A DNA stretch of 64,000 nucleotides from Yinghuangia sp035454725 (GTDB lineage: Bacteria > Actinomycetota > Actinomycetes > Streptomycetales > Streptomycetaceae): contig NZ_JBPKBI010000016.1 of NCBI RefSeq assembly GCF_051388935.1, positions 93,165-157,164 of the forward strand. The letters run 5' to 3'. Both the position numbers and the translations under genes were made by a program. This document shows positions 51,358-59,933 of the stretch, piece after piece. The notes below the pieces were generated by a model. The model worked only from the letters and a program-made list of their open reading frames with translations. It had not been told where the DNA came from and did not search any database. The first letter of the stretch is position 1; each line of letters opens with the position of its first letter.

Positions 51358-52662
51358 TTACGGCTGGTATTCGTACGCCCCGGCCGTCGCCCCGGTCGCC
51401 GGGACCGGCGCTCCGGTGATGTCGACCGTGTAGCCGGTCGGTTCGCCGCGGCCGATGGCCGGGCTGTCCGCCTGGACGCGCAGGTCCCGGGCGTCGGTGA
51501 ACGCAGGGTCGGCCGCGACCGAATCGGGACCGAGGTCGAATTGGTGTCGGCTGCCGTCGTAGACGCCGGTGTCCTCGTCCGCGCCCTCGCCGTCCTCGTA
51601 GCCGGTCTGGCCGCCGACTGCGATCACGTTGTTGCGGAGTTTCAGGATGTTCCCGTCGCACCCGCCGTAGCAGACCCAGCCCTGCCCGTCGGCGCCGGGA
51701 ATCGCGACCGAGTTGTTCACGGCCACCGTGCCGCGGACCGGGCCGAGGCCGTCGTCCGCGCCTCGCGTGACCAGGAAGGCGCCGCTGTCGTGCGTCGACG
51801 TGACGACGTTGTACGCGAAGACGTTGTCGTCCGCGGTCTCGCCTTCCCGGTGACCGAGTTCGGTGAACGTCTCGTTGTCACGCGTGATGTTGTACTCGAC
51901 GCGGTTGCGGTCGCCGTCGTACACCTCCACGGCGGCTCCGTCCGCTCCGTAGTCGTGGCTGGCCGCGTGGCTGCCGGTGATGGTGTTGTGCGAGATCAGG
52001 TTGTCGTCGCCGTTGAGCAGCACCCCGAACGCCCCCGAATCGTCGTCTCCACCAGGGGTGTTCACACTCATGCGGTTGTTGTCCACCAGGGCCGAGTCGC
52101 GCACGGTGTTGTGGTGCGCGTCGCCGGTGATGGAAACCCCCACGACGCTGTTGTCGGCGCGGATCCGGTCCAGGGTGGTGTGGTGGCCTTGGATCTCGAA
52201 GCCCGCCCAGCCGCAGTCGGTCGCCCGCAGGTCCGCGATGAGCCAGTACGCACCCGAGACAGTCACGCAGTTGGCACCTCCGGCCACGACCGGCCGGTCC
52301 CCGGACCCGTACGCGCCGACGGTGATGGGCGCGTCGGCGGTGCCGCTGCGGGAGAGCACGAGCGCGCCCGTCCATTGCCGTCCTCGTGCGAACAACACGG
52401 TGTCCCCCGGGTCGAGCGCCTGCTCCGCGACGCGCTCCAGGCTTCGCCACGCCGCCTTGGACGAGGTTCCCGAGGCGTCGTCCGACCCGTTGTCCGCGTC
52501 GACGTAATACGTCGTGCCCGTGGGGGCCTGTTCCTCGGACGCCGCCTTGCCCGGCCCGGCGGTCGCCGCCGCAGGCAGCAGCGCCACCGAGGCCCCCAAC
52601 GCCACGGCGGTCACCGCCCGTGTGAACGTTTTCGACGGGCGTGTGGTTTCGGATGTGACCAT
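51358..52662 (-). CDS. Secreted right-handed beta-helix protein
   Basis: The protein has 434 residues from ATG 52662. A signal peptide (TFTRAVTAVALGASVALLPA, cleaved near ATA) leads to a mature domain starting TTYYVDADNGSDDASGTSSK, the opening motif of many extracellular beta-helix proteins, and then repeated N-x-I/V-turn rungs (HHNTVRDSALVDNNRMSV, DDNLISHNTITGSH, DNVFAYNVVTSTHDSGAFLV). This is the pectate-lyase-like or right-handed beta-helix (PbH1) fold. The likely role is polysaccharide binding or cleavage outside the cell; catalytic residues are not certain. Confidence 0.88.
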   Translation of the reverse strand: MVTSETTRPSKTFTRAVTAVALGASVALLPAAATAGPGKAASEEQAPTGTTYYVDADNGSDDASGTSSKAAWRSLERVAEQALDPGDTVLFARGRQWTGALVLSRSGTADAPITVGAYGSGDRPVVAGGANCVTVSGAYWLIADLRATDCGWAGFEIQGHHTTLDRIRADNSVVGVSITGDAHHNTVRDSALVDNNRMSVNTPGGDDDSGAFGVLLNGDDNLISHNTITGSHAASHDYGADGAAVEVYDGDRNRVEYNITRDNETFTELGHREGETADDNVFAYNVVTSTHDSGAFLVTRGADDGLGPVRGTVAVNNSVAIPGADGQGWVCYGGCDGNILKLRNNVIAVGGQTGYEDGEGADEDTGVYDGSRHQFDLGPDSVAADPAFTDARDLRVQADSPAIGRGEPTGYTVDITGAPVPATGATAGAYEYQP

Positions 52663-52956
52663 GGTTTTCCCCTCGGGAGCGGTGGAGCCGGGCGCGACCG
52701 GGACACGGTCGTTTCCCTGTACCGGCGCCGGCAGCCGCGTCGGCTCCCGATCGGAGCAGCCACGCGAGCCGGCCACCCCGATCGGCACACGCCCAGGGGC
52801 ATGGCAGGAGAGTCCACGGCATGGTCGCACGCTTCCGCGCCATCGACCCGGAGCACCGCGAATATCCAACTCACGCGAAATCAGCCGCAGTTCGCGTATG
52901 CGCGGCGGCAACCCTCGGTGCGCGCCACGACACCGGACGACGGGCGTCACGGCTCC

Positions 52957-53559
52957 CTACGGGGCCCGCCAGACGTTGTCGAAGGCCGCTTGCTCGATGC
53001 CGCGCCGATGCCGTACCGCTTCGAGCTCCGTCACCGCGTCGTCGACGGCCGCCAATACGGTCCCCACCGCCTCGTCGGCAAGCGCTTCAGGGTTTTCGGT
53101 CGGCATGTCGTGGACGCCTGCTGCGGCCGCGAGGCCCAGCAGGACCGGCTCGCCGGACGTCCACCGGTCGGACGCGCGGCGGCGCAACGGCGAGTCGGCG
53201 GGCACGGTGGGCTCGGCCCTGCGGAGAAGCCCTCGCCGCGGTCGCGTCACCTGGCCGTCCGCTTCCATGGCGGCGACATAGGCCGCGGACAGGCCCCGTC
53301 CCCGGCGCCACAGCCAGTCCTCGACCGTCTCGTACGGCGGCTCGGTGACAAGCGCCTCGACTGCGGCGGCCGACAGGGTGTCGCCCGAGGCAGGGGGCGG
53401 CCCGGGGACGATGCGGTCACCCTCCAAGGCGACAGCCCCGGCTTCGATGAGGTCGACCAGTTCCGCTCCCGCGAGGGCCAGCGAAAGTTCGCCCTGCCCG
53501 ACCGAACGGCCGTCGGCCGTGTCCAAGGCGAGAACCAGAAGATCCCGGGGTGTGGTCAT
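52957..53559 (-). CDS. GPP34 (Golgi phosphoprotein 3-like) family protein
   Basis: The protein has 200 residues from ATG 53559. The GPP34 pattern is evident: TTPRDLLVLALDTADGRSVG, ELSLALAGAELVDLIEAGAV-ALEGDRIV. The C-terminal helices VEDWLWRRGRGLSAAYVAAM and AVGTVLAAVDDAVTELEAVR follow. In streptomycetes this family is abundant and usually of unknown function; eukaryotic GOLPH3 binds phosphatidylinositol 4-phosphate at membranes. It is monocistronic. Confidence 0.88.
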   Translation of the reverse strand: MTTPRDLLVLALDTADGRSVGQGELSLALAGAELVDLIEAGAVALEGDRIVPGPPPASGDTLSAAAVEALVTEPPYETVEDWLWRRGRGLSAAYVAAMEADGQVTRPRRGLLRRAEPTVPADSPLRRRASDRWTSGEPVLLGLAAAAGVHDMPTENPEALADEAVGTVLAAVDDAVTELEAVRHRRGIEQAAFDNVWRAP

Positions 53560-53813
53560 GTTCCCCTCCGAGGCCGGCGAACGAACGGCGGTGCGGGTGC
53601 CCGGCAGCGACACCGCCGGACTGTGTAACCGCTGCACTGTGAGCATCCGCTGAAACCCGCCGTCGACCGATTGGCTTCCCCCGGCGCCGAAACTTTGCTC
53701 ATCTGATGTGCCGCACCAGCCGGGCAATTTATTGATGGGGTCAAAGAACTCTTTCTTTCGCCGGGGCGCACGGCCGCGTCGACCCGAGACGCGGACGCCC
53801 GTGTGCGCACCCC

Positions 53814-54491
53814 TCAGCAGCTCTGGAAGAAGAACTCGGCGCTCTTGCCGTCCGGCGAAAGGAAGAGGTAACCGACCCCGTTGTCACCGAAGTTGACATC
53901 GAACGGCAATCGGCACGAGTCGAGCTGCGCGACCAACTGCCGGCCGTCACCCGGCAGATCCCCTCCCTGAAGCCAGACCGGCACCACATCGGGGCCGCCA
54001 AGCTGGTCCATCCGGATGCTGCCTGCCGCATCCTTCCGCCGCTCGTCGAGCAGTTCCTCCAGCCGCTCCTCCCGGTCGTCCTCGTCCTCGCCCTCGACCT
54101 GCTCCAGGTCCCGCTCGACGTCGGAGAAGTCGACCTCCTCATCCACCCGGAGCACGTGGACCCGGTCCAGCGCGGTGGGCCCGGTGGCCGCGGCCTGGGT
54201 CTCGAACGACTCGGTCACCTGCCCACCTGGTTGGACGACGGTGACATGTTCACCCGAGAACCCGGCAGCGAACAGGTACACCATCCGCTCCCCGCTCCCA
54301 TCCCCGTTCCCGCCGCCGTCCCCTGAGAGAACTCGGAACTGGCCGATGAACAGCGCGAGTTCGCTCTCGTAGGGGTCGACCGGCCACTGCGGCTCACCCA
54401 GCCAGTGCGGCAAGCCGCCCAGCCCGGTGCCGCCCGTGACGGCTGCCTCGGCGTCACTCGCCGGGTGGTAGGACGTGAAGCGGTACCGCAC
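53814..54491 (-). CDS. DUF1963/YwqG-like protein
   Basis: The protein has 225 residues from GTG 54491, with CAGGAGTT upstream. GGLPHWLGEPQWPVDPYESE-LALFIGQFRVL resembles the G-G-x-P-x(5)-WP ... F-x(2)-Q-L pattern of the DUF1963/YwqG family. The middle contains an acidic low-complexity helix (DFSDVERDLEQVEGEDEDDR-EERLEELLDERR), probably a charged coil. The end FGDNGVGYLFLSPDGKSAEF-FFQSC is the usual closing sheet. Function of the family is unknown. Confidence 0.72.
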   Translation of the reverse strand: MRYRFTSYHPASDAEAAVTGGTGLGGLPHWLGEPQWPVDPYESELALFIGQFRVLSGDGGGNGDGSGERMVYLFAAGFSGEHVTVVQPGGQVTESFETQAAATGPTALDRVHVLRVDEEVDFSDVERDLEQVEGEDEDDREERLEELLDERRKDAAGSIRMDQLGGPDVVPVWLQGGDLPGDGRQLVAQLDSCRLPFDVNFGDNGVGYLFLSPDGKSAEFFFQSC

Positions 54492-54595
54492 ATGAACTCC
54501 TGGTTGTCGCCGACCGGCCTGCTGCGCCACCGCACAAGTTATCGCCCGGCCGACTCGGCCTCGGCCGCCGGGCGCGGCGGCCCTTGGGCGCAGCT

Positions 54596-55483
54596 TCAGG
54601 ACCGGAGGTGCCGGACGGCGAGGCGCGCCGCCGCGCCGATGGCGGCGTCGGCCGGCGGAGAGACGACGATCGGTGCCGCGGCGCGCGTGAACACCGCGAT
54701 CGCGTACCGGCCGCCGTCCGGGTAGTCCACGACGCCGACTTCGTTGCGGATCAACGGCAGCGTGCCGGTCTTGCCGCTGACCAGGACGTCGTCGTACGGA
54801 AATCCGGAGGCCAGGCGGTGCGGCCACACCTGGAGACCGAGCATGCGGCGCATCTGGCCGCAAGCCTCCGCCGGGGCCGCGGTGTCGGTCCAGATCCGGG
54901 CCAGCAGGCGCGTCATGTCCCGAGCCGTACTGCGGTTGGTGGACGCCGGGTCGAGGGCACGCAGCCGCTCGGCGAACCCGGGCTCGCCCATCCTCGCCCA
55001 CAGCTCGCCCATCGTCGCGGCCCCGCCGTCCTCCAGCAGAGAGTCGTGAAGCCCCCGGCTGTCGAACGCGATGTGCGTGTCGGTGAGGCCGAGGTCGGCG
55101 GCTGCCGCGTTGATCTCGTCCGGGCCGACGCGCGCGAAGACCGCGTCCGCGGCGGCGTTGTCGCTCACCGTGATCATCATCGTTGCCAAGTCCCGCAGGG
55201 ACATGGTGACTTCGTCGAGCAGTACGGACGTCCCGGTGGCGCCGGCACAGCGTTGTCCGGGTGCCAGGACCACCGGCTCGCGGGCGTCGAGGACACCCTC
55301 GCCGACCAAGCGGAAGAACGCGACCAGCAACGGGAGTTTGAACACCGAGGCGAGAACGACCGGTTCATCGGCGCCGACCGCGAACTCCCGCCCGGTATCG
55401 ATGTCGAAGGCGTGAAGGCGACCGGTGACCCCCGCCTCGCGAAAGACCCGGTTGACGACGGCTGCCGTCGCGGCCGCGTTCAT
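54596..55483 (-). CDS. Class A beta-lactamase-like serine hydrolase
   Basis: The protein has 295 residues from ATG 55483, which overlaps the LysR stop by ATGA. The catalytic motifs are SVFK at 46-49 (S-x-x-K), SDN at 107-109 and KTG at 238-240. The omega-loop glutamate motif E-x-x-L-N of true class A enzymes is not clear, so hydrolysis of beta-lactams is unproven. No signal peptide is visible, unusual for a secreted beta-lactamase; it may act in the cytosol. The coupled LysR gene and the divergent penicillin-binding protein suggest a beta-lactam response cluster. Confidence 0.85.
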   Translation of the reverse strand: MNAAATAAVVNRVFREAGVTGRLHAFDIDTGREFAVGADEPVVLASVFKLPLLVAFFRLVGEGVLDAREPVVLAPGQRCAGATGTSVLLDEVTMSLRDLATMMITVSDNAAADAVFARVGPDEINAAAADLGLTDTHIAFDSRGLHDSLLEDGGAATMGELWARMGEPGFAERLRALDPASTNRSTARDMTRLLARIWTDTAAPAEACGQMRRMLGLQVWPHRLASGFPYDDVLVSGKTGTLPLIRNEVGVVDYPDGGRYAIAVFTRAAAPIVVSPPADAAIGAAARLAVRHLRS

Positions 55484-56430
55484 GCCAGGAATCCCGACGC
55501 CGGGTGGACGACGACACGACGCCGCGGCGCGGGGCCAACCGGGACCATCGCCGCCTCCGTACGCAGTACGCGCGTTGCCGCGGCGGTGAAGTCCTCGATG
55601 ACCGCGAGGAGTTCGTGGCCGCGTCGCCACGCGCACGAAGTCTGCCACGTGAGGGGCCGACCGAGCAGCGGTCGCCAGACCACGCCTGGTGAGTCGTCCG
55701 TGCGCGGCGCGATGGCCACGGCGGAACCGGCCAGTACGAGGCCGAGGGTGAACTGCGGGTGCGGCGACTGGCGTACGGCCGCGGGCTCGAAGCCGTTGCG
55801 GCGGCAGACGTCGAGGACGAGGTCGTGAACGCCCGGCGCCTCATCACGGGGGAACACGACCAGTTCGCTGCCCGCGAGATCGGAAAGGTGGACTTCCGGG
55901 GCGGCGGCCCAGGGTGACGCTGCCGGCAACAGCACACCGACCGGCTGCGCGAGCATCGGTCCGAGGTCGAGACCGCCGGTGTCCGTCGGATGCCGCAGCA
56001 CGCCGACATCGAGCGTGCCCTCGGCGAGCGCGCGCACCTGCTCCGCGGTGGCAAGCGGACGCAGATCGAGCGGTGTGCCGGGGTGCCGTTCACGGAAGGC
56101 GGTGATCAGTGCAGCCAGCACATTGCCGCCCAGATCGCTCGGCACGCCCACACGCAGGCTGCTCCCTTGGCGTGAGCGGTCGGCGATGGAGTAGACGCGC
56201 TCGACTCGGAACAGAATCTCACGCGCTTCGCGCAGCAGGAGCCGCCCCGGTTCGGTCAGCTCCACTTTGCGGCTCGACCGGTCCAGCAGTCGTGTGCCCA
56301 ACTCCCTCTCCAGCCGCTGTATGCGCTGGCTCAGGGGCGGTTGAGCCATGCCCAGACGCGCCGCAGCGCGTCCGAAATGGAGTTCCTCAGCCACCGCCAC
56401 GAAGCAGGTGAGATGCGCGACCAGGTTCAC
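55480..56430 (-). CDS. LysR-family transcriptional regulator
   Basis: The protein has 316 residues. I prefer GTG 56430 (VNLVAHLTCFVAVAEELHFG) because this is the normal start of LysR proteins; an ATG about 60 bases upstream adds an A/T-rich, hydrophobic extension (MSKINIVHSSILILISLLV) that does not look native. The helix-turn-helix is HFGRAAARLGMAQPPLSQRI. The effector domain follows (LRVGVPSDLGGNVLAALITA). It ends overlapping the beta-lactamase-like gene and is divergent from the penicillin-binding protein gene, as expected for a regulator of one or both. Confidence 0.9.
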   Translation of the reverse strand: MNLVAHLTCFVAVAEELHFGRAAARLGMAQPPLSQRIQRLERELGTRLLDRSSRKVELTEPGRLLLREAREILFRVERVYSIADRSRQGSSLRVGVPSDLGGNVLAALITAFRERHPGTPLDLRPLATAEQVRALAEGTLDVGVLRHPTDTGGLDLGPMLAQPVGVLLPAASPWAAAPEVHLSDLAGSELVVFPRDEAPGVHDLVLDVCRRNGFEPAAVRQSPHPQFTLGLVLAGSAVAIAPRTDDSPGVVWRPLLGRPLTWQTSCAWRRGHELLAVIEDFTAAATRVLRTEAAMVPVGPAPRRRVVVHPASGFLA

Positions 56431-56440
56431 GACCAGCAAA

Positions 56441-56476
56441 GATATCAAAATCAGTATCGAACTGTGAACAATATTG
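56441..56476. promoter_or_regulatory. LysR-type binding sites in the divergent promoter
   Basis: GATA at 56441-56444 is mirrored by TATC at 56455-56458 across ten bases, and CAATATTG at 56469-56476 is a perfect palindrome. Both lie in an A/T-rich patch between the LysR and penicillin-binding protein genes. Confidence 0.5.
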
Positions 56477-56548
56477 ATCTTGGACATGGTGTCCGCGGGT
56501 CTGCTGTGCTGTGCGCCTGGCAACGCCAAACGACTCGGAGGCTGACCC

Positions 56549-56566
56549 ATGGACACGTCATGTTGA
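56549..56566 (+). CDS. Five-codon leader ORF spanning the PBP start
   Basis: GGAGG at 56537-56541 is correctly spaced for ATG 56549, which encodes MDTSC and then stops at 56564-56566. The ATG of the penicillin-binding protein (56560) lies inside it and has no ribosome site of its own. Ribosomes finishing the leader could restart on the PBP. Confidence 0.4.
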   Translation: MDTSC

Positions 56567-57738
56567 GGCGAACTCCTTTCAGGCAAACGCGCGGCAGGGC
56601 GCGCCGCGTCCTGCGCACGGTCGCGGTGGCGTCCGCGTGCGCGGTGTGGGCGGCGGGCTGCGGCCTGCTCTCCGACGGCACCACGGACTCGAAGAGCCCT
56701 GGGGGCACGGCCGGCGCAACGGTGCAGAGCACCGCCGCGCCCCTGCCCACGGGCACGCCTACGCGGACGGCGACGACCCCGCCCGGTCCGTCCGGCCCGG
56801 CAACCGGCGGCATACCCTCGGCGCAAACGCCCTCTGCGGCGCCGTCCACCGGCCCGGGGTCCTCGACGATTGTGCCCGCGCTGCAGGCCGCCGCGGAACG
56901 CGCGGTCGGCGGAAACGCGGCCGCGTCGCTGATCGCGCTGGACATGCGCAACGGAGAGATCGTGTCGACCGTGCACCGCCAGGCGGGGATGTCCGGCGCC
57001 GTCGCACCAGGATCGACGTTCAAGATCGTCACGTCGGCGCTGCTGCTGCACAAGGGCGTCGTCAAAGCGTCGAGCAAGACCCCGTGTGCGAAGACCACGA
57101 TGGTCAACGGGCAGCAGTTCCACAACATCGACGACATGGTCATGCCGAACGCCACGTTCCGCGAGGACTTCGCCCACTCGTGCAACACCGCGTTCATCGA
57201 CCTCCGCGACCGGATCGGCGACGCCGAACTGTCCGCCTTCGCCACGCGATATTTCGGCCTCAACAGCAACGCCTGGAAGGTTGCCGAGGGCCAGGGGAGC
57301 GTCGACGGTGTCGTCCCGCCCGCTGTCGGCGACAACGACAAGGCCGCCCAGATGATCGGCCAAGGCGCCCTCAAGATGAACCCGCTGACGATGGCCTCGG
57401 TGGTTGCGACCGCACTGACCGGCCAATTCCACCAACCGGTCCTGCAACGCGGCCTTCCGGTCTTCACGCGCCCGGACACCCTGCCCGCACACGTCACCGC
57501 CGCGATCCGGACCATGATGGTCGACTGCGCGACCATCGGAAGCGCGGCGTCCCTGTTCAAGGGCATGCCCGGCGTCGGGGCGAAGACCGGGACCGCCGAG
57601 GTGGGGGACGGCACCAACGGCTGGATGGTCGCCTTCCGCGGCAACATCGCAGCCGCCGTCTACGTCGAGGGCGGAGCTTCCGGCTCGTCCGCCGCCGGCC
57701 CCATCATCCGCGACTTCCTCGCCGCGGTGAAGGCCTGA
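56560..57738 (+). CDS. Lipoprotein penicillin-binding transpeptidase
   Basis: The protein has 392 residues from ATG 56560. A signal with lipobox WAAGC anchors it outside the membrane, followed by a long serine/threonine/proline linker. The transpeptidase motifs are STFK (SGAVAPGSTFK), HSCNT (SxN) and KTGTAEVGDG (KTG). It lacks the N-terminal dimerisation domain of full class B PBPs, so it is a compact D,D-transpeptidase-like enzyme or a penicillin-sensing protein. It faces the LysR/beta-lactamase pair and could be its cell-wall target or sensor. Confidence 0.85.
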   Translation: MLRRTPFRQTRGRARRVLRTVAVASACAVWAAGCGLLSDGTTDSKSPGGTAGATVQSTAAPLPTGTPTRTATTPPGPSGPATGGIPSAQTPSAAPSTGPGSSTIVPALQAAAERAVGGNAAASLIALDMRNGEIVSTVHRQAGMSGAVAPGSTFKIVTSALLLHKGVVKASSKTPCAKTTMVNGQQFHNIDDMVMPNATFREDFAHSCNTAFIDLRDRIGDAELSAFATRYFGLNSNAWKVAEGQGSVDGVVPPAVGDNDKAAQMIGQGALKMNPLTMASVVATALTGQFHQPVLQRGLPVFTRPDTLPAHVTAAIRTMMVDCATIGSAASLFKGMPGVGAKTGTAEVGDGTNGWMVAFRGNIAAAVYVEGGASGSSAAGPIIRDFLAAVKA

Positions 57739-58001
57739 CGGCGACGGCCGAATGCGGGAGCGTACGGCCCTGTTCCGCCCAGCGCGCCCGGCACCGTCGC
57801 CGACAACGGCACTCCTCGGCCCGCGCGGGAGCGTTTCCCGGCTTGCCGTCCTCGGACTGGACTCACGCGGAGAGGCGCGAGGCAGGGAGGGCCGAGTCAC
57901 CCTGGCGACGGGGCTGAAGGCGGTCCCGTGGTCGGGACGGACGGGGCCGTCGTGAACGGCGGACCGCGCGGACGGGACCCGGTGTCGGGTAGCTTGCCGC
58001 G

Positions 58002-58655
58002 GTGGATCTCTTCTCGCGTTCCTGGACGGCGTTGCGTGCCGCGGTCGCCGGGCTTCCGGACCCGGCTTTCGGGCAACCCTCCGGCTGCGCCGGGTGGCTC
58101 GTTCGGGACCTGGTGTGCCACCTGGTCATCGACGCGCAGGACGTCCTGATCACCCTCGCGACACCCGCCGACGCGGAACCCACCCGTGACGCGGTCACCT
58201 ACTGGGACCGTGTCGAGGCGCCGACCGGCGACGACCCGCTGGACGCGCTGATCGTCCGCCTTGCCGCCGCGTACGAGGAGCCGTGGCTGCTCAAGTTCCA
58301 TCTGGACGACGTTGGTTCCGCCGCCGGGCGCGCCGCCGTGCTCGCGGACCCGGAAGGCCGGGTCGGCACGCGCGGTCAGGTTCTCACCGTGGACGACTAC
58401 CTTTCCGCGTACGTCCTGGAATGGACACTGCACCACCTGGATCTGATCGCCCACCTCCCGGACGTGGCCGGCCCGCCCGCCGAAGGCCTCTCCCGATCGC
58501 GAGCCATGGTGGAACAGATCCTCGGCGCCGCGTTGCCCGCCTCTTTCTCCGACACGGACGCCCTGCTGATCGGCACCGGCCGCCGCGCGGCAAATGACGC
58601 CGAGACAGCCGAAATTGCCGATTTGCGCGCGAAGTTGCCGCTTTATCTCGGCTGA
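58002..58655 (+). CDS. Mycothiol-dependent maleylpyruvate isomerase-like protein
   Basis: The protein has 217 residues from GTG 58002. It opens MDLFSRSWTALRAAVAGLPD, then SGCAGWLVRDLVCHLVIDAQ, the DinB-like four-helix fold of the maleylpyruvate isomerase N-terminal family with the metal-binding histidine. VLEWTLHHLDLIAHLP supplies further histidines. In actinomycetes these proteins use mycothiol in isomerase or transferase reactions. Substrate unknown. Confidence 0.85.
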   Translation: MDLFSRSWTALRAAVAGLPDPAFGQPSGCAGWLVRDLVCHLVIDAQDVLITLATPADAEPTRDAVTYWDRVEAPTGDDPLDALIVRLAAAYEEPWLLKFHLDDVGSAAGRAAVLADPEGRVGTRGQVLTVDDYLSAYVLEWTLHHLDLIAHLPDVAGPPAEGLSRSRAMVEQILGAALPASFSDTDALLIGTGRRAANDAETAEIADLRAKLPLYLG

Positions 58656-59104
58656 TCGTTGCCGACGAGGCGGGTTTCCGGCCGACGGGTTTTCCGGGGT
58701 CGTTCCCCGGCTGACGGCTCTGCGCGCGAGACCCTGCGTGCGGCCGAGGACGGGTTGTTCGGCCCGGATGACCTTGCCGCGAGACAAGCAGCGCCCCGGC
58801 AACCGGGGTGGTCTGTCCCGTTCGTGTGTCCTGCTTCGGCGCGCGGCGGACGTGGCGCGGTCAGACGCCCGCTTTCCGCGCCGACGCGCTGCCGACTCGG
58901 TCGGCCTCGCGGTCGCATTCCCTCAGCCCCTCGCTTGACCTGGCCCACCTCCCCCTGTTAGGCATATGCCCAATCCCAGTTTTGGGCGATTGCCTAAGAG
59001 GGGGGAGGGGGCGGCCCGGGCGGCAGCTCCCAGCCATTCCGGTGCGGCGCCCGCGGGGGTCGTGGGAAGAGCAGGAGACCAGTGAGACCCAGCGTCAACA
59101 CCGT
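58656..59104. other. Promoter/operator region before the SDR relic
   Basis: No intact gene is seen. A promoter with TTGACC (58935-58940) and TTAGGC (58958-58963, 17 bases later) is followed by a nearly perfect inverted repeat (see 58958-58997) and a poly-G/A stretch at 58999-59012. It could drive the SDR-CMD-TauD unit. Confidence 0.45.
58958..58997. promoter_or_regulatory. Large inverted repeat overlapping a promoter
   Basis: TTAGGCATATGCCCAA at 58958-58973 and TTGGGCGATTGCCTAA at 58982-58997 match in 13 of 16 positions as inverted copies. The left arm overlaps the -10 of a putative promoter, so a repressor site is likely; it could also form a hairpin in RNA. Confidence 0.55.
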
Positions 59105-59314
59105 CCCCCGGGCTTCGTCGACACCTCCATGCTCAGCAAGACCGAGTCCCGCGGCTTCCGCGGACAGGGCGTCGACCACCACCAGGCGACGCCGCCGGTA
59201 CGGCGGGTCGGCAGGCACGAGGACATCGCGGCGGCGCGCGCCTGTCTCGTACACGACGAAGCCGACTGCATCACCGGACAGACCATCGGCGTCAACGGCG
59301 GAAGGACCACCTGA
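59105..59314 (+). pseudogene. C-terminal relic of a short-chain dehydrogenase
   Basis: The plus frame reads PPGFVDTSMLSKTESRGFRG, then PVRRVGRHEDIAAARACLVH and CITGQTIGVNGGRTT. This is the end of a FabG-like SDR (PGFVDT ... GRHEDIA ... ITGQTIGVNGG). The catalytic and NAD-binding parts are missing. It stops one base before the start of the next gene, so the original gene was in an operon with the CMD and TauD genes. Confidence 0.7.
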
Positions 59315-59315
59315 C

Positions 59316-59891
59316 ATGGCCCGCATCGAACCCCTGCCCATCAAGCATTGGCCGCATGAGATGCGCGCGGCGATGGCGGCGATGATGCCGCCCACCCAGC
59401 GCCACCCCCAGCCGCTCACCGAGAACCGCCCCAAGGCGATGAACACCCTCGGCACGTTCGCGCACCACCCGGACCTGGCCCACGCGTTCTTCTCGTTCAA
59501 CGGCCACATCCTGATGGGCACCACCCTCACCGAGCGGCAGCGCGAATTGCTCATCCTCCGCGTCGCGACCCTGCGCAAGTCGTCGTACGAATGGGTCCAG
59601 CACGTGTTCATGGGCCGCGACGCCGGTCTGGACGACGAGGAGATCGGCCGCATCGCCTGGGGACCCGACGCCCCCTACTGGACCCCGCTCGAAGCCGCCC
59701 TCCTGCGCGCCGCCGACGAACTCGTCGGCGACGGCGCGATCACCGAGGACACCTGGCAGACCCTCGCCGCCGACCTCGACACCCGCCAACTCCTTGACGT
59801 CATTTTTACCGTCGGCGCCTACGAAACCCTCGCCTGGATGTTCCGCTCCTTCGACCTCGAACTCGACGCCGAACTGCGCCCCAAGCCCTGA
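59316..59891 (+). CDS. Carboxymuconolactone decarboxylase-family protein
   Basis: The protein has 191 residues from ATG 59316. The fold is clear: TLTERQRELLILRVATLRKS-SYEWVQHVFMGRDAGLDDEE and LLRAADELVGDGAITEDTWQ. Like many degradation-pathway members it has Y-E-W-x-x-H instead of the AhpD CxxC, so it is probably a decarboxylase or isomerase-type enzyme, not a peroxidase. It starts one base after the SDR relic and is 42 bases before TauD. Confidence 0.88.
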   Translation: MARIEPLPIKHWPHEMRAAMAAMMPPTQRHPQPLTENRPKAMNTLGTFAHHPDLAHAFFSFNGHILMGTTLTERQRELLILRVATLRKSSYEWVQHVFMGRDAGLDDEEIGRIAWGPDAPYWTPLEAALLRAADELVGDGAITEDTWQTLAADLDTRQLLDVIFTVGAYETLAWMFRSFDLELDAELRPKP

Positions 59892-59933
59892 ACAAAGACA
59901 CACCCGCGTACCCGCCGACCGCCAAGAGGAGCC

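Noticed and set aside
56431..56488. LysR start at the upstream ATG (MSKINIVHSSILIL)
   Set aside because: It adds a hydrophobic A/T-rich segment over the operator region, and LysR proteins normally start at the GTG at 56430.
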